Shown here in pieces: positions 23,946 through 36,587 of a stretch of DNA of 64,000 bases. The notes under the pieces were generated by a model that was not told the origin of the DNA, did not search any database, and saw nothing but the letters and a program-made list of their open reading frames with translations. This stretch comes from Diplosphaera chodatii (Eukaryota; Chlorophyta; Trebouxiophyceae; Prasiolales; Stichococcaceae), in contig JAALGY010000022.1 of NCBI GenBank assembly GCA_032358165.1, forward strand, positions 186,001 through 250,000. Reading direction: 5' to 3'. Position numbers and translations under genes: made by a program. Positions within the stretch are counted from its first letter, which is position 1, and the number at the start of each line of letters is the position of its first letter.

Positions 23946-26900
23946 ATGGTGAAGTCGGAGGCGAAGGCAAAGGGAAGGGAGTCCAGCGGCAAGGCGCCGT
24001 CACTGGAGGACTTCGAGATTGGCGACCTGGTCTGGGCCAGCGTCAAGGGATATCCAAGGTTCGTTGTTGACCGCTATAGCATTGCGATGTGGAGCTGCAG
24101 CAACCCAAGATACGATTGACCGAGCATCTCATGGCCTGGTCAGCTGCGGCACGCAACTCACGGCTTTCTGGTGTCCGCATCGTGCTTGTGCATTGCTGGC
24201 ATCGTTCCCTGCCGCCAGCCTCATCATATACCTGTGACCAGGTGTTGACCACGTACAGTCCTTATGGCGACATGTATATCACGTTGCAGATGGCCTGGCC
24301 AGGTGGCGAATCCAGAGAAAGCAGCGGAGAAAACACTGGTGATACGCAAGCCTGGCACGCTGCTCGTGTACTTCTTTGGGGATGCAAGCTACGGCTGGTT
24401 CCAGCCGGACACGCTGGCGCCCTTCGAGCTGCAGTTCGAGCAGCTGTCCAAAGTCAAGACCAAGCAGCCGGTGCTCGTCTGCCTTGCTTTACAATGGCTG
24501 CTTTCTGGCCCGTTTACTCCACATCTGGTGCACATGTGACGATCAAGCACACACAAACGAAGATTGGCAGTGTTCCGCGGCTGCCCTGTCGAGAGAGCAC
24601 CAGGTGCATCAGCGCCAGCGCATATGTCTTCCTGCATCATATGTGCAGAACTTCCGGCGGGCCGTAGAGGAGGGCAGGGAGGTTCTGGACAGGCGCGCTG
24701 GGCGCGAGCCGGCAACGCAGCACGCCGCCTGGGACGCGCTTGACGACAGCGACGAGCGCAACCAGGTGCTGCTTGCTGCAGTCAGCTGCACAGCATGCAG
24801 ATGCGGAGTGTCTGGTCGCGCGGAGGATCGTGATGCAGCACATCAGCATCATAGGCACGGTGCTACCATGCTTCATTGCCAGTCGTGCTTTCGTATGCAC
24901 TGCATGCAGCCGGGGTACCAGCCGGACGATGGCAAGGATGGCGAGGGCAGCAATATGCGGGACCTGCGGCCGACAGAGCCGACCCCCGAGGTGGCGGAGC
25001 AGTGCACCGCGGCTGCTGCACTGGCGTGGCTGCATGCGGCTGCCAGGGACCCGCACATGGAGCCAGCCGAGGTGCGCTCTGATAAGCAATGGACCTCGTC
25101 ATTACACGCACCTTGCTGTTGGCATGAGCCCTGATCCACATGCAGAGAAACCTGCAGCGTTCATAAAGGGGGCAATGCAGCAGGGCAGCGGTAGACAGTT
25201 TGCACCACATGGCAATGCAGGCGGCGCAGCCGCAGGCGGCTGCGGCTGCAAGGCTGATCTTCAGCCTCATGCGCGCACAGCTGGTGCGACCTGACCCCAG
25301 GCCCAGCGTCAAGAAGCGCACTGCTGCGCCGCAGCCCAACGCCAGCAAGGCGGCCGCCCCTGAGGTGCCCCATTACTGTGCACTGTCCAGCAGCCATCGC
25401 TGCAATGTCACCGCTGCGCAACAAGCCCTGCACCAGGGTGCAGATCAAGATGGTACATTTGGGTGAGCTGGCGCCTTGGCTGTGATGGAAGGACGTGCAC
25501 TGCTTCTGCTTGCCAGGTGAGGGAGACGCCGCCGCCCTCGGCTAAGCGGCGCAAGCTGCAGCGAGATGTCGTGCCCGAGGCGGAGGCCAGCCCTGCGGTG
25601 CAGGAGACTGAGAGCCGGGAATCAGATGGTGCGGAGGCGGATCATGTGGACGATGATATGCAAAGGGCTGACAGGGAGGCAGCCAAAGCGCAGCAGCGCG
25701 CTGCGAAGGCTGCTGCGAAGGCGGCGCGGCGTGCTGATCGGGCTCTTGAGGCCATACGGGAGCGCGGGTGAGGGGTGACCTGTCCTGTCAATGGCAGGTT
25801 TCCAGACTGATGCAGGATTTGCAGCCATCGGTGCTCACCGTGACGAGTGCATCCTGCAACACTGTGCTGTGGCATGCTGATGCTCATCAGCGCCTAGACA
25901 CAGGCTGCACCGTGCTCTCCCCTCCGATGATGGCCTCAAGCTGCCACCCAGGCGGGGCAATATGGAGCGGGAGCTGCGGGTGCAGCCGCCGGAGGTGGGC
26001 CGCGGCCTGGCGGCCATTGCGCGCGAGCCGCTCGCCTTCCTGGACGGCCAGATCGGCTCCGCAGGCGTTGCGGCGCTGCGCTGGCGCGAGGCGGTGCGCA
26101 AATCTGCAAAACCCAGCATGCTGACTGGCTGTGACACGGGATCACAGCATGGGCGGCTGGCGAGCCTTGCGAGCAGCAGGCAGGCATGGCACAAGCGTGG
26201 GGTGAGCGCGCGATGGAGGTTTTCGTGGCGGTGTGCAGGTGCACGCCAAGAGCCGGCTGCACGAGCTGGGCGCGCCCGGCGACGCGCTGCTGGAGGCGCT
26301 GGGCGGCGGCGGGGCGGTGTGGGCGCGCAGGAAGCCGCCCAGGCGGCCCGAGGCGGGCGTGCCGCCGGACACTCAGCTGGAGCACGTCGGCAAGGCGCCC
26401 GGCGACCAGTACAGGTGCTCCACCGGGTCGATGGTTGCTCCAGCCTACCTTTCGCATACACTGTGACGTGAGCTTGAAGTCATGCATGGCACCACATGTG
26501 TGGGGTGTTGTACCAGGCGGCATTGCCCAAACATGCAGTCAGCCGAGATGTGCGTTGCAGGAACCCAGCAGCAGGCTACCGATCTGACACCTGCTCTTTG
26601 CCACCCCACAGGTTCTACCAGGACGGCAGCTACGCGCCTGCAGAACGAGAGGCGTTTGACGAGCAGCTTGCCGCCTTCTACAGCAGCCACAGCGCCGTGC
26701 AGGTGAGCTGCATGACGGAGGTGGTCTGGCACCTCTGGTGTGCTTTAGCTATGGCTGTGCTAAGAAGACCAGTGCAGGCGTTGCATGCAGGAGAGGCCGG
26801 CACAAGCAGCCAGCTGCCACACACTTGCTGACCCAAGGTGTTGCGCTGCAGGTAACACCAGTGCTGGATCACCAGCCACTGGACCTGTGGGCCCTGTTCC

Positions 26901-29900
26901 GAGCGGTTGCGCAGTCTGGCGGGTATCAGGCAGTGTCTGCTCAAAGGTGCGCATCACGAGCATTTGTTCTGGGTGCTTGGCGTTGCAGCAATTTCGAGGG
27001 GCAACTGCAGCATTGCAGCAGCTCATACCTACCAATTTCCGCCACACCCGTCCCAGGCATACAGTCGTTGGCTTTCCCCCCAACAGGCAGTGGGGCAAGC
27101 TCACGCGGCAGGTGCGGCCCGAGTGCAGCACGGTGTCTGCGGTGGCGACGCAGCTGGTCAAGCACTACCGCAGGCTGCTCCTCGCCTTCGAGGCGGACGC
27201 CGTGGCGGCAGCCGGCACGCAGGTGTGTCGTCGGCCGGACGCCACGTGGTCTTAGAGCAGCACGGTCAACATGTTTGTCAACGTCCAACAGCCTTGGGTG
27301 TCACACTCAACTTATTGCCGCCTACATCAGTGCGGCATGGTTGCCCGGAGCACAGCACAGCATCGGTGGGTGGCTGTGTGGTGGCAGGTGGAGATGCGGA
27401 CGGTGCAGCGCGGCGGCAAGGGCGCCGCCGCCAGGGCGCCGGGGCAGGCGGCGGAGAAGGCCGCGCGCCGGGCCGCCCGCAAAGCCGCAGCCGCTGCGGA
27501 CACAGTGAGCAGCCGGGCCTGGCAATTGTTGGCACGCCGACCTGCATCGTGAGGCTGTGCAAAGTGGGCGCATCCGGACCCGTGTCCCTTGTGTCGAATG
27601 GACGCTGCACCCACCTCCAAGAGGGTCTTCCAACTGTCTTCCGACGTCCCCAGGCCGAGCCGCGCAGCCTCGCGGAGACGCCCGAGGGCGCCGCGCTGGG
27701 CTTTGGCGACGCGGCGCCGCCGCCGGCCAGCAGCTCCGAGGAGGAGGAGGAGGCGAGCAGCGACGACAGCGTGTACGACAGCGACCAGGACGTCGTCGCG
27801 GCGGCGCGCGCGCGCCAGGTGCGCACGCTGCCCGCAGCAGGTCCTCGGAGCACCAGTGCAGCAGCTGACCTGTGGTTGTTGCGTTGAGCATCATGCATCA
27901 TGCACCCAATCACGTTTGATGATGGTGCCCCTCTGTAGCCATTGTCACAGGTCTGGCTCAGTGTCCACTGATCTGGTGTGCCGCTGACTCAGTATCAGCT
28001 ACTGCAGTGTTTCTCAAAACTGGGATTTTTGGGGCTGCAGGCGGAGGGCAGGGCAGCGGAGCAGGGCATGGGGCACGCCGCCAGCAAGCGTGCCCGGCTG
28101 CACGCGGCGGCCGAGGCCCGCAGGAAGGCCCGCCCGCCGCAGCAGCAGCATCGGGAGGATCCGCTCGCCAAGCGTCAGGTAGGCGCCAGCTGATGTGCGG
28201 CCTCTTGGCACCACGCATCACATGCGCGGTGCCCTGAAGTTACGATGCCCGGCGCTCGGCCTGCATTGCCCAAAGTGAAGCTGTCCACTGGCTGTGCGTA
28301 GGCAACAGAGCGGACGACGAAGATGCTGGCGGACTTCGACAACCTGAACAGCAGCGGGTCGCCCAGGCCGGGCGGGGCCGCGCCCGTCCAGGGAGCCCTC
28401 ACCCGGCAGCCAGTGCCAAAGCGCGAGACCCAGCAGCGGCCTGCACAGGTACTGACCTCAGCAAACCACAGAAAGATTTAGTCGGCTATCACAAGGCTGG
28501 TACGCGCTGAGATGTGTAGCAGTATCTCCAGATGCTCACACCCATTATCTGCTTATCCCATGTTGCCTTCTCCTGGCATGTGCTTGGCTGATAGTCTACG
28601 TCCGACCGGCTGCAACTGTGTGCAGGCACGTCCTCCAGACAACGACAGGAAGAGGACCATCGTGCTGCGCTTCCCGAAGGGCTTCCCGCTGCCCAGCCAG
28701 TCTCAGGTACGCAACCCTGCATTGCTGGGCAGGTCCCCACGTTCGTGCAGTACTCTGTCACTTCGCCACATAGGATGCTGCGCTCACAGCATATGCGCAC
28801 ATGTGGGGGACCCTGGCTGTCGTGCTGTTCGGCATCGCCTCCCTTAAAAGCGCTGCCATGTGCATATTGCAGCTGCTGCTGGCGGGCGCAAACAGTGGAC
28901 AGCTGTCGCACAAGGATGTATACGTGTTCCAAAAGTCGTATGCAGCGTGCCTGGACTACCCCACCCTCGAGGTGCCTTCTGCTATCGAGCATTGCTGCGT
29001 TCATGCACTTGGCTGCTGCAGCCAAGCGCAGTGTCCTCCACCGTGTGGAGAGCGCAGTCAACCTGGCATGAGATATCACTGCAATGTGCTGACCTGTGAT
29101 CGTGCACCACACAGTCAGCGAGGAAGGCGGAGCTGTGGTTCGTAAGCAACGTTGACCGGGTGTTCAAGGTCGCACGGAACGAGAGTGTCAGAGTCACAAG
29201 AGAGGTGCGGTCATGCTCTGGCGTGCTTACAGTGCCCCTGGCCCCTTCATTGGCATGCTGCAGGAGATATGGTCCAAAGGGTGTCGTGCATCGAGGGGCA
29301 ACATGGACATTGCATTGCAGATGAAGCGGGACCCTTCGCAGCGTGCAGCGGGAACTTCCGGCCGAGCTGCCGGCGGCGGCCGCGCTGCTGGGCTGCGGCC
29401 TCAGCTGCCGCCGCAGCTGGCGCCGCCGCCACAGCAGCCGGCCCGCGCCGCCGCCGCCGCGGCAGCGCCGGCCAACATCGGGGTGCCCTTCGACCCGCGC
29501 GCCGGCGTGCCGTATGTGCCACCCAGCGGCGCCGGCGGCGGTGCCGCTGCACCTGCGCAGCCTCATGACCCGCGGCGTGGCTCGGGGCCTCCAGACGCCC
29601 AAGCTCCTGCCCCCCCTCCGCCAGGTACCGAAAGCCTGGCAGACCATCGACAGTCAAGCGTTCATCCGGCCGTACGACAGTGAAGCTGTCACCCTGACCC
29701 AATGCTCAATTGAAGATCTGCTTTCGTTTCTGTCCTGACACTCGCAACTCGGCCTTGACCACGTCTGCCGTGTATGCAGCCGCTGCAGCACAGCCTCACG
29801 ACCCGCGGCGGGGAGGGGGCCCCGCGCCACAGCTGCCGCCACAGCCGGCTGCTCAGCTGGCGCCGCAGCAGTACGACCCCCGGCGGCAGCAGCAGCAGCA

Positions 29901-30399
29901 GCAGTGGCATGGTGCAGGGCAGCCGCCGCCGCCCGCGCAGCAGCAGCCACCCCGCTATGGCGGCCGCCCAGGCGATGCATATGGCCAGGCAGCGGGGCTA
30001 CCACCAGTGGCATATGCCTATGGGGCGCCTGGCTATGGCGGCCAGGCCCCCGCCTACGGCAGCGGCTACGGCGCGGGCGGCTACGCCAGTGGCCCGGCGC
30101 CGCCGCCGGCAGCGGCCGCCCCACCCCGCGGCGACACCAACTCCCCCAGCAACGTGGTGCTGCCCGTCGGCCTGGACCTGGCGGCCCTGCTGCAGTCGGT
30201 GCAGCAGCCCGCGCCCGCGGCGCCGCCGCCGGCGGCCAGGGGTCAGTTCGTTGGTGACCCGCGGCAGGGGGGCGTGTCGCTCGCCCACGGCATGCAGCCC
30301 CAGAAGCCGGCGGCGCAGCCGCCGCCGACCCCGCAGCCGGGGCGTGACGTCCAGGCGGAGCTGCAGATGCTGCTGGCGAGGCTGCACGGCACTGGGTGA
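23946..30399 (+). CDS. PWWP plus ARID domain chromatin protein with disordered Pro/Gln/Ala-rich tail
   Basis: Nuclear chromatin reader, by domain content. Start ATG 23946. PWWP domain at residues about 20-90: FEIGDLVWASVKGYPR joins in phase 2 to WPGQVANPEK, then TLLVYFFGDASYGWFQ and TLAPFELQFEQLSK. Middle exons hold basic and acidic low-complexity sequence (a coiled-coil-like Ala/Arg run near 25675-25760). An ARID domain follows: FYQDGSYAPAEREAFDEQL, VLDHQPLDLWALFRAVAQSG, QWGKLTRQVRPE and AVATQLVKHYRRLLLAFE (26610-27220). Then come more disordered exons, a short block (RTIVLRFPKGFPLPSQ, 28651; AELWFVSNVDRVFK, 29130) that may be an RRM-like fold as in plant PWWP proteins, and a Pro/Gln/Gly tail with repeated DPR motifs, ending at TGA 30397-30399. 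PWWP binds methylated histone tails and DNA; ARID binds DNA. About 20 exons; some middle joins are uncertain. Confidence 0.85.
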
Positions 30400-31097
30400 C
30401 TTGAGGACTGGTCCCTGCGGGGAAAGGGTCATGGCAGGCAGGCAGCATCCTGGGCAGCAGTCAGCCCATGCATACAGCTGGTGGACCATGCTGCTGCAGG
30501 CTGCATGTATGACAATGGCCATTACATGGGGTAGTAGACGGCTGTGACACATCGTTATCACCATATCATTACCGTCACCGTCATGTGTGACCATCATGGC
30601 CCAGTGCATGCACACTTCACCCAAGCTAAGCAAGCTGATCAAAACAATACTGTAAGGGGCTCAAACACTGCTTCTGCATCAACATCTAGATTGCCAATAT
30701 GCAATGGCAGAGCATGCTCGGCGAGCCTACCTAAAAATGATAGCCATGCTGGTCGATTGCTGCACTTGCGTCAAGCAAATCCCCTTGCATGCTACCGTGT
30801 GAACTGCGTCTAGCTGCAACCCTTATCACCAGATATTCAAGCTTGACAAAGCCAGAGGTTGTTTCGACTTCACCGGCAGTGCTCCTAGATCGCTTGCATA
30901 GAATACTTCTTGCCAGATGCTGTAAAGAGGTAGACTGTCGAATATTGCTGCGGCCTATCACCATCTCAAATACAGCTGTCGCACATGCGCCATATCAGAA
31001 GTGCACTGCTGCTGGCTCAGTCAACAACTTTGATGCAACAGGATTGCTGATGTGAGGGTAGAACCTACTGTGCCCGCCGTCTGCGCGGCGCTGGCCA
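30400..31097. other. Convergent intergenic region with TGTAA signal
   Basis: About 700 bases between facing stop codons of the PWWP-ARID and SBP genes. It is AT-richer and has no supported exon. TGTAA at 30651-30655 is a candidate poly(A) signal for the PWWP-ARID gene, about 250 bases past its stop. Around 30550-30590 there is a short run of CATCATT/ACCGTC-like imperfect repeats. Confidence 0.45.
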
Positions 31098-34000
31098 TCA
31101 CAGCACCAGCGGCAGCGCCTCAAAGACGGCGGCACACAGCGCACCAAAGCTGGCAAAGCACAGCAGCGGCTTCAGCGCTGCGCCGCTGGAGCCCAGGAGC
31201 CCCCACCCTGCAGCCTGGTGGCAGGAGGCTGGTACTGGAGCCTGCTTTTGGGCGGTGCCCCCGGCAGCTGCGAGCGCCTGCCTGATCAGCGCCTGGGCGG
31301 CAGCTGCCAGCTCGCCATCGGCTGCACGCGCGCCATCTGCTGGCAGGGGCACCCTGCTGCCGCAGCAGAGCGTCTGCTGTGCCGTCTGCTGTGGTGTGTC
31401 GTCCAGCGCCACACCTGGCGCGACGGGCACCAGGCGGACAGTGGAGCTGTCAATACTGGCAGCGGCGCTGTCTATGAGCGACCGAGGCGACGCCCACAGC
31501 TCCGTCACGTCCCCCGGAGCCATGTGGGACGTGAAAGCTGCGCTGTCTGCGGGCTCCGACAGAGAGAAGCCCAGGAGCGAAGGCGGGGACCCGGCTGGCT
31601 GGGCGGCCTGCGGCTTGGGGTCTGCCGGGGCAGCGGCTGCCTCTGCTGCAGGGGGTGTTGGCAGCCCCGACGCCGCGGCGATGATGCTGGCCAGGCTCTG
31701 CCAGCTGGCACTTCCGCCCAGGAGCTTGCCGCTGCAGCGGCGGGTCAAGCTGCTGCTGCTGCTGCTGCCGCCGCGCTTGCACTTGGCAGCTGCAGACCGA
31801 CATGGCGTGTGTTCTTAGAGGTCAATCACTGCTGCAACTGTGGCTAACCCTGTGCAGCGCGTGTTCACCACCAATGTTGAGGCTTCAAGCAGCTCGTTCA
31901 AAAGCGGAGGCTGCATCAGACAACTGCAGCCCCGACGAACGTCACATCCCATGAAGCCACACGGCGCACCTGCAGCGTGCAAGGCATTGGTGGGGGGCTG
32001 GCCGTGGGCGGGGCCGCCGCCGGAGGCCCCCTGCGCCATTTCCCGCATCATCGCCGCCTGCAGCCGCTCGGCGTCGCCCGGGCAGCACTCCGCCGCCGCG
32101 GCGAACTGCGCGGGCGTCTGCCCGTCCTCCGTCTTGCAGCTGAACCATGCCGACGCGCCTGACGGCACACAGGATAGGCAGGGTCTGCACGACAGTTCAT
32201 GGTCACACCTCTCTCAACTTTCGGACAACAGCTGTGACGGCTGCGGAAGTGCTCGATCTCCAGGAGGAACTTGTTGTCATGGACACGCTTATGAGTCTGG
32301 AGGCGAGCCCTGCCATGGCTCACCGGGGGCTGTGCGGCCGGCGAGCAGCAGCGAGAGGGGAGCGCCCCCCGAGCGTGCAGCCGCCAGGTGCAGCGGAGTG
32401 ATGCCCGCCGGCCCCGCCGCTGTGCTGTCCCACGCATGCCCCTGTTGCTCGCCCAGCTCCAGCAGGGCCTGCACAGATTGCAAGCAGGATTGTTGGCGCA
32501 CCCATGAAGGCTGGGGCTTTGGCTGCTGCTGGCTGCTGCTGTTGCAAGGCATGCGGCATGCAGGCCATGCTGCAGGTGACTTTAAGGTTCTTCAATCGGG
32601 GCTGCAGGTGGCGCGCCCTGGGTTGGAGACTCACCTCCACGGTGGCCTGTGACCCGGAGGCGACGGCCAGGTGCAGCAGCGACCAGCCGGCGGGCTTGGC
32701 GGCTGCGCAGGCGGCCAGCAGGGCCGGCACGCCGTCGCCGCCCCGCAGCGCGAGCGGCAGCAGGTACGCCGCCAGCTGGTCCTGCCCGCGCTTGCACGCG
32801 TACGTGAGCAGCCTGACGTGGAAGAGATCCACCACCTCAGCTTCTTCACTCGCCAAGCTGCATGTCACGTTCAGCTACAACAGCAACTTGCACAGCTGGG
32901 CCACCTATGACAGCCGTCAGGCAAAAGTCATCCGTGCACCTGCGGGCGGTGGCGAGGGCGGGCTGGCTGAGAGGGCTCGGGCCGCCGCAGGCCGCCGCCG
33001 CGACGATGCCCACATCCACCAGGAAGCCGGTGCGCTGCACAGCCGGCAGCGCCTCAGCAGCCTCCGCGATGGCGGACCGAGGCGCGTCGCCCGGCAGCAC
33101 CGCCACAGGGTGCGCCTCCCCCAGCCACACGCCTACAGTGCGAAGCAGGTGTTGCTCCACGGTACGCAGTATGACGAGGCAGCACATGGAGGCAGGTCTT
33201 GAGGGTCGCCGCCAGTGAAGGCTTCCGCTGACATGTTCGATGCAGCAACATCAAGGGGGGATCAGATGCAGAGGTTGCTCAAGCCGGGCGCACCGCGCTG
33301 AATCTCTACATGCAGCAGGCCAGCCCCCACGCCGTCCGGCAGCCGCAGCCGCAGCACCTCAACGCCTGCCACCCTAGCTGCAGCTGCCATGCCAGCGTCC
33401 GTCGACAGCACCTGCGGCGGACCATGACACAGCTTGCCGGCCATATGATGCACCGGAGATAACAGCTTGCAGTCGTCCGAAGGTTGCCAGGGTCCGACAA
33501 GGTGCGTCAGAGCGCGGGTGGTAACAAGAACCGTGCACAGCACACCGGCCAGACCTGGGCGTCGATGTAGCAGCCGTCGGCGCGTGCCAGCACCGTGACA
33601 TCATCCCCTGTGATGTCGTGGCCCAGCACAACCAGCACCTGCAGCAGAGGATGTCTGTCTGCTTGATCTTCTATTGAATGTGTAGGACACCCGAAACACC
33701 AGCTTGCAGACGCAGTCAGGCTGGTCTTCCAAGCAACGAAGTGTCCATCAGATTTGCTGCAGGTTCGCATCTGAAGCAGTTTTCTACCACTGGAATGTCG
33801 GCCTTTATTGGGAATGCCGGATCATGCTTTGAAGATTGTTGCCACCAAGCACCTGGTTAGCTGCGCCCGCAATGGCGACTGGGTCGATGCGCACGATGCG
33901 CGGCATTGTGGGGGGCCCCTCAGCGCTCTTGCCCCCGGCCGCCATGGCCGCCAGCTCGTGGGGCGTCCAGTGGTGCATGAGGCGGCTGTCCCGCACCACC

Positions 34001-36587
34001 GCCGCCTCGCCCAGCAGCTGCACCAGCAGCAGGCGGCTGGCCCAGGTGCTGGGGTCGCCTGCATTAACAGAGCCAGTATTGTCAGCACACATCGATTAGG
34101 TAGTAACAGTGTGCCTATTCAAGCCAAGTGGGCACACATTGCGATGTGCAGGAAGCACGAGGTGGAGGCCTGACCGTGTTAGGGGGCCACTGCAAGGGGC
34201 TGACAGCATGAGGGCTCACGCTCGAGCAGGTGGTCGATCGCATTGCGCAGGTTGTGGGCGCCGCCGTCGGAGGCGATCGCGCGGGCGTCCATGGTGGCCT
34301 GGAGCGTCACATGCACGCAGCCCGGGCGCATGTACCCCTCCACCCCTGCAGAGCGGTGCACACGTTCTGTCGTCGGTTCAGCGGGGCTTCACTCATGGTG
34401 TTTGGTGCTGGGCACCCGAGTCTGACGGTGCGGGTCAGGAGGGCGCCGCCGCCGCTCACCCGTCGGCGCCGCCTGCAGCCACCCGACGAGCTGGTCCCGC
34501 AGGTCCGCCGGCAGCTGCGCCGGCGTGCAGTCGAACAGCTTGACGCTGAGCCGCAGCATCAGGTTCTGCGGGAAGTAGTCGGGGGCCCCGCCCGCCGGCC
34601 CGCCCTGCTGCGCCAGCAGGGACACGGCGCGGTCGAAGCTGCTGCCCAGGTCCCCCCCTGCAGCAGGACCCGCACCCTTCAGTGCTGCGTGGGACAGCCG
34701 GTAGCGCTGCGTGCGCGTCATCTCTGCGGAGTATACCCCAGGGCGCTGCCTAGATTCAACTAGCTGCAAGGATCTCATGCAGCCATCAGCGGGCACATGC
34801 GAGCTCTGCAGGCCTGAAGATGTCTGGGGCACTTGTAGGCACCTCCAGGGTGAGAGGCAGCGGGGTGCACACCATCGTAGCCGCGGGGCCGGCCTCCCCA
34901 CGCTGCCGCCACAGCCGCGGGGTCGCCTCCAAAGGCCTGGAAGCTGGACTGCTGCTGCTGCTGCTGGTGCTGGTGGAGCTGCTGGTGCTGGTGCTGCTGC
35001 TCCATGGCAGCACGAGCAAATGCCGGGTGCTGCTGCTGCTGCTGCTGCTGCATGACATCCTCCGCAAGCCTGCACAACCATGGCCAAGGGAGACCTCAGG
35101 AGCTGCAGCAGCCACTGACGCTAACAAGCCAGCAAAATTTTGCACGAAGCAGACACTTTAAGTGGGCAATGCTGCTCTGCAGGTTCTGTGCATTGGCAGT
35201 AGCGTCCCTGCCGAACTGCGGGATGCTGCTGTACGCCTTGGACAGCGTCTCCGCCGTCAGCGCGGTGTTGCCCTGCAGCCGCCCAGCCCCGGCGAGCCAG
35301 TCCTGGCGCCCAAAGTCGCCCGAACCGCTGAAGCCGTACGCTGTCTGATAGTCCTGCGAGGACGGGAGGCCAAAGGCGGGCTTGGAGGCCGCCTCCAGCT
35401 CGTGCGCGTACGTCGGCGCCAGGCTGCGCAGGAAGTCGGCCTGGCTCTGCGGCAACCCCGACCCCAGGGGCCCGAGGCCCACGGGCGGCTTTGCTGCCGC
35501 CGCCGCAGCCGCCGCCCCGCCGAGAGCCGCCAGGCGCTGCTGCTGCTGGTGCTGGTGCTGCTGGTGGTGGTGGTCCGCCGCAAGCAGCTGATCCGCTGCG
35601 GGGGCGTTCAGGTCCACCGTCTTCTGGCGGCGCGCCGGGCGACGAGCGGTCGGCGACTCGTCATCGTCGTCGGCGTCCGCCGGTGCTGACGCCCCGCGGC
35701 CATTGCGCGGGCTGTCTGCCCCGGTCTGCTGCGCCTTCTTGTTGGCCAGCTTCCGCCGCCTGGTGCAGAGGCAGTGCATTGTATGCAGCTGCGCGATGCT
35801 GCTTGCGCTGATCACCTTGTGCGCTGCCCAGCTTGCAACACCCAGCCATCACCTATGTTGCAACAGGATCGAAGTAGGGAAACTTGCCTGGCGTTGTGCT
35901 TCTGGAGCTGCGCCCGGCAGGAGCGCTTGCCGCTGTCGAAGGCGGACAGCTGGTGGCAGCGCCCGCACTGCTGGCAGAAGCGCTGCTGCGTGCCGTGGCG
36001 CATGAACGCCGGCAGCTTGATGTGCACCTCGCAGATGCGGCAGCGCTGGTGGTAGGTCGTCAGCGCGCAGAGCTCGCGGCCGCAGCCCTCCACCTGGACG
36101 CCACATCGATGCAGCAAGGCATCAGCGGGTTGGTGGATTTGGCATGTTTATGTCATTACACGATGCACATGAGCCACTACAATACCAGCACCAGCAGCTT
36201 GCTGCTACCTGGCAGATGGGGACGCCCGGGCGGGAGGGCGTGGGCGCCTGCCACGCGCCGCCGCTGCCTGACTTGTCTGAGCCAACATCGCCAGAGGCCT
36301 GCCAGTCAATGACGCCAGGCTTGGTGCACGACGTTCTGAGGAAAGCACTGCGAAGTGGCCCTCAGCCTGCAGAGCAAGGCACCAAGGCTGCAGCGATCCT
36401 GCGAGCTCACCTCGGGCGACTCGCTATGCCTGGTGGCCGTGGGTCGCATGCTGCGCTTCCGGCGAGATGGCTTTCGCTCGCTGCTGCCCTCGGCCGGCGC
36501 GCCTGCATCCGGCTCCTCGGCCGCGGGCTCCGCCGGAGTCGCGTGCCCGGCCGCGTCCGCCAGGTGCTTCAGGTTGGGGGGGTCCAT
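31098..36587 (-). CDS. SBP-domain transcription factor with ankyrin repeats and C-terminal membrane segment
   Basis: DNA-binding regulator of the SQUAMOSA-promoter-binding family, large class (plant SPL1/SPL12 and alga CRR1 type). Exon 1 is 36587-36411 (ATG in GCCATGG; MDPPNLKHLADAAG), exon 2 36298-36209 ending PGVPICQ, exon 3 36093-35888. The joined zinc site 1 is C-x4-C-x16-C-x2-H (ICQ/VEGC...RICEVH) and site 2 is C-x2-C-x3-H-x11-C (CQQCGRCHQ...KRSC). A GC-AG intron then gives the basic NLS NARRRKLANKK. After this come poly-Gln/His runs (35070-34960), a conserved SPL1-like block (LFDCTPAQLPADLRDQL, then EGYMRPGCVHVTLQ), ankyrin-like repeats (GWSLLHLAVASGS, GITPLHLAAARSG, DGQTPAQFAAAA) and a C-terminal hydrophobic helix (LLCFASFGALCAAVFEAL), stop at 31098. 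There is no Cys-rich C terminus as in CRR1. Target genes are unknown; the family binds GTAC cores. Confidence 0.9.
35760..35887 (-). other. GC-AG intron between SBP zinc site and its nuclear localisation signal
   Basis: On the minus strand exon 3 ends AACGCCAG and the intron begins GCAAGTTT; it ends CACCAG before GCGGCGGAAGC. The join gives HNARRRKLANKK, the expected SBP basic stretch. Using the GT three bases further in would put the next exon in a frame that does not match the rest of the protein. Confidence 0.8.

Noticed and set aside
29654..30448. 264-codon minus-strand frame rich in Ala/Pro/Arg
   Set aside because: It is antisense to the Pro/Gln-rich last exons of the PWWP-ARID gene; long frames are expected there because of high GC.
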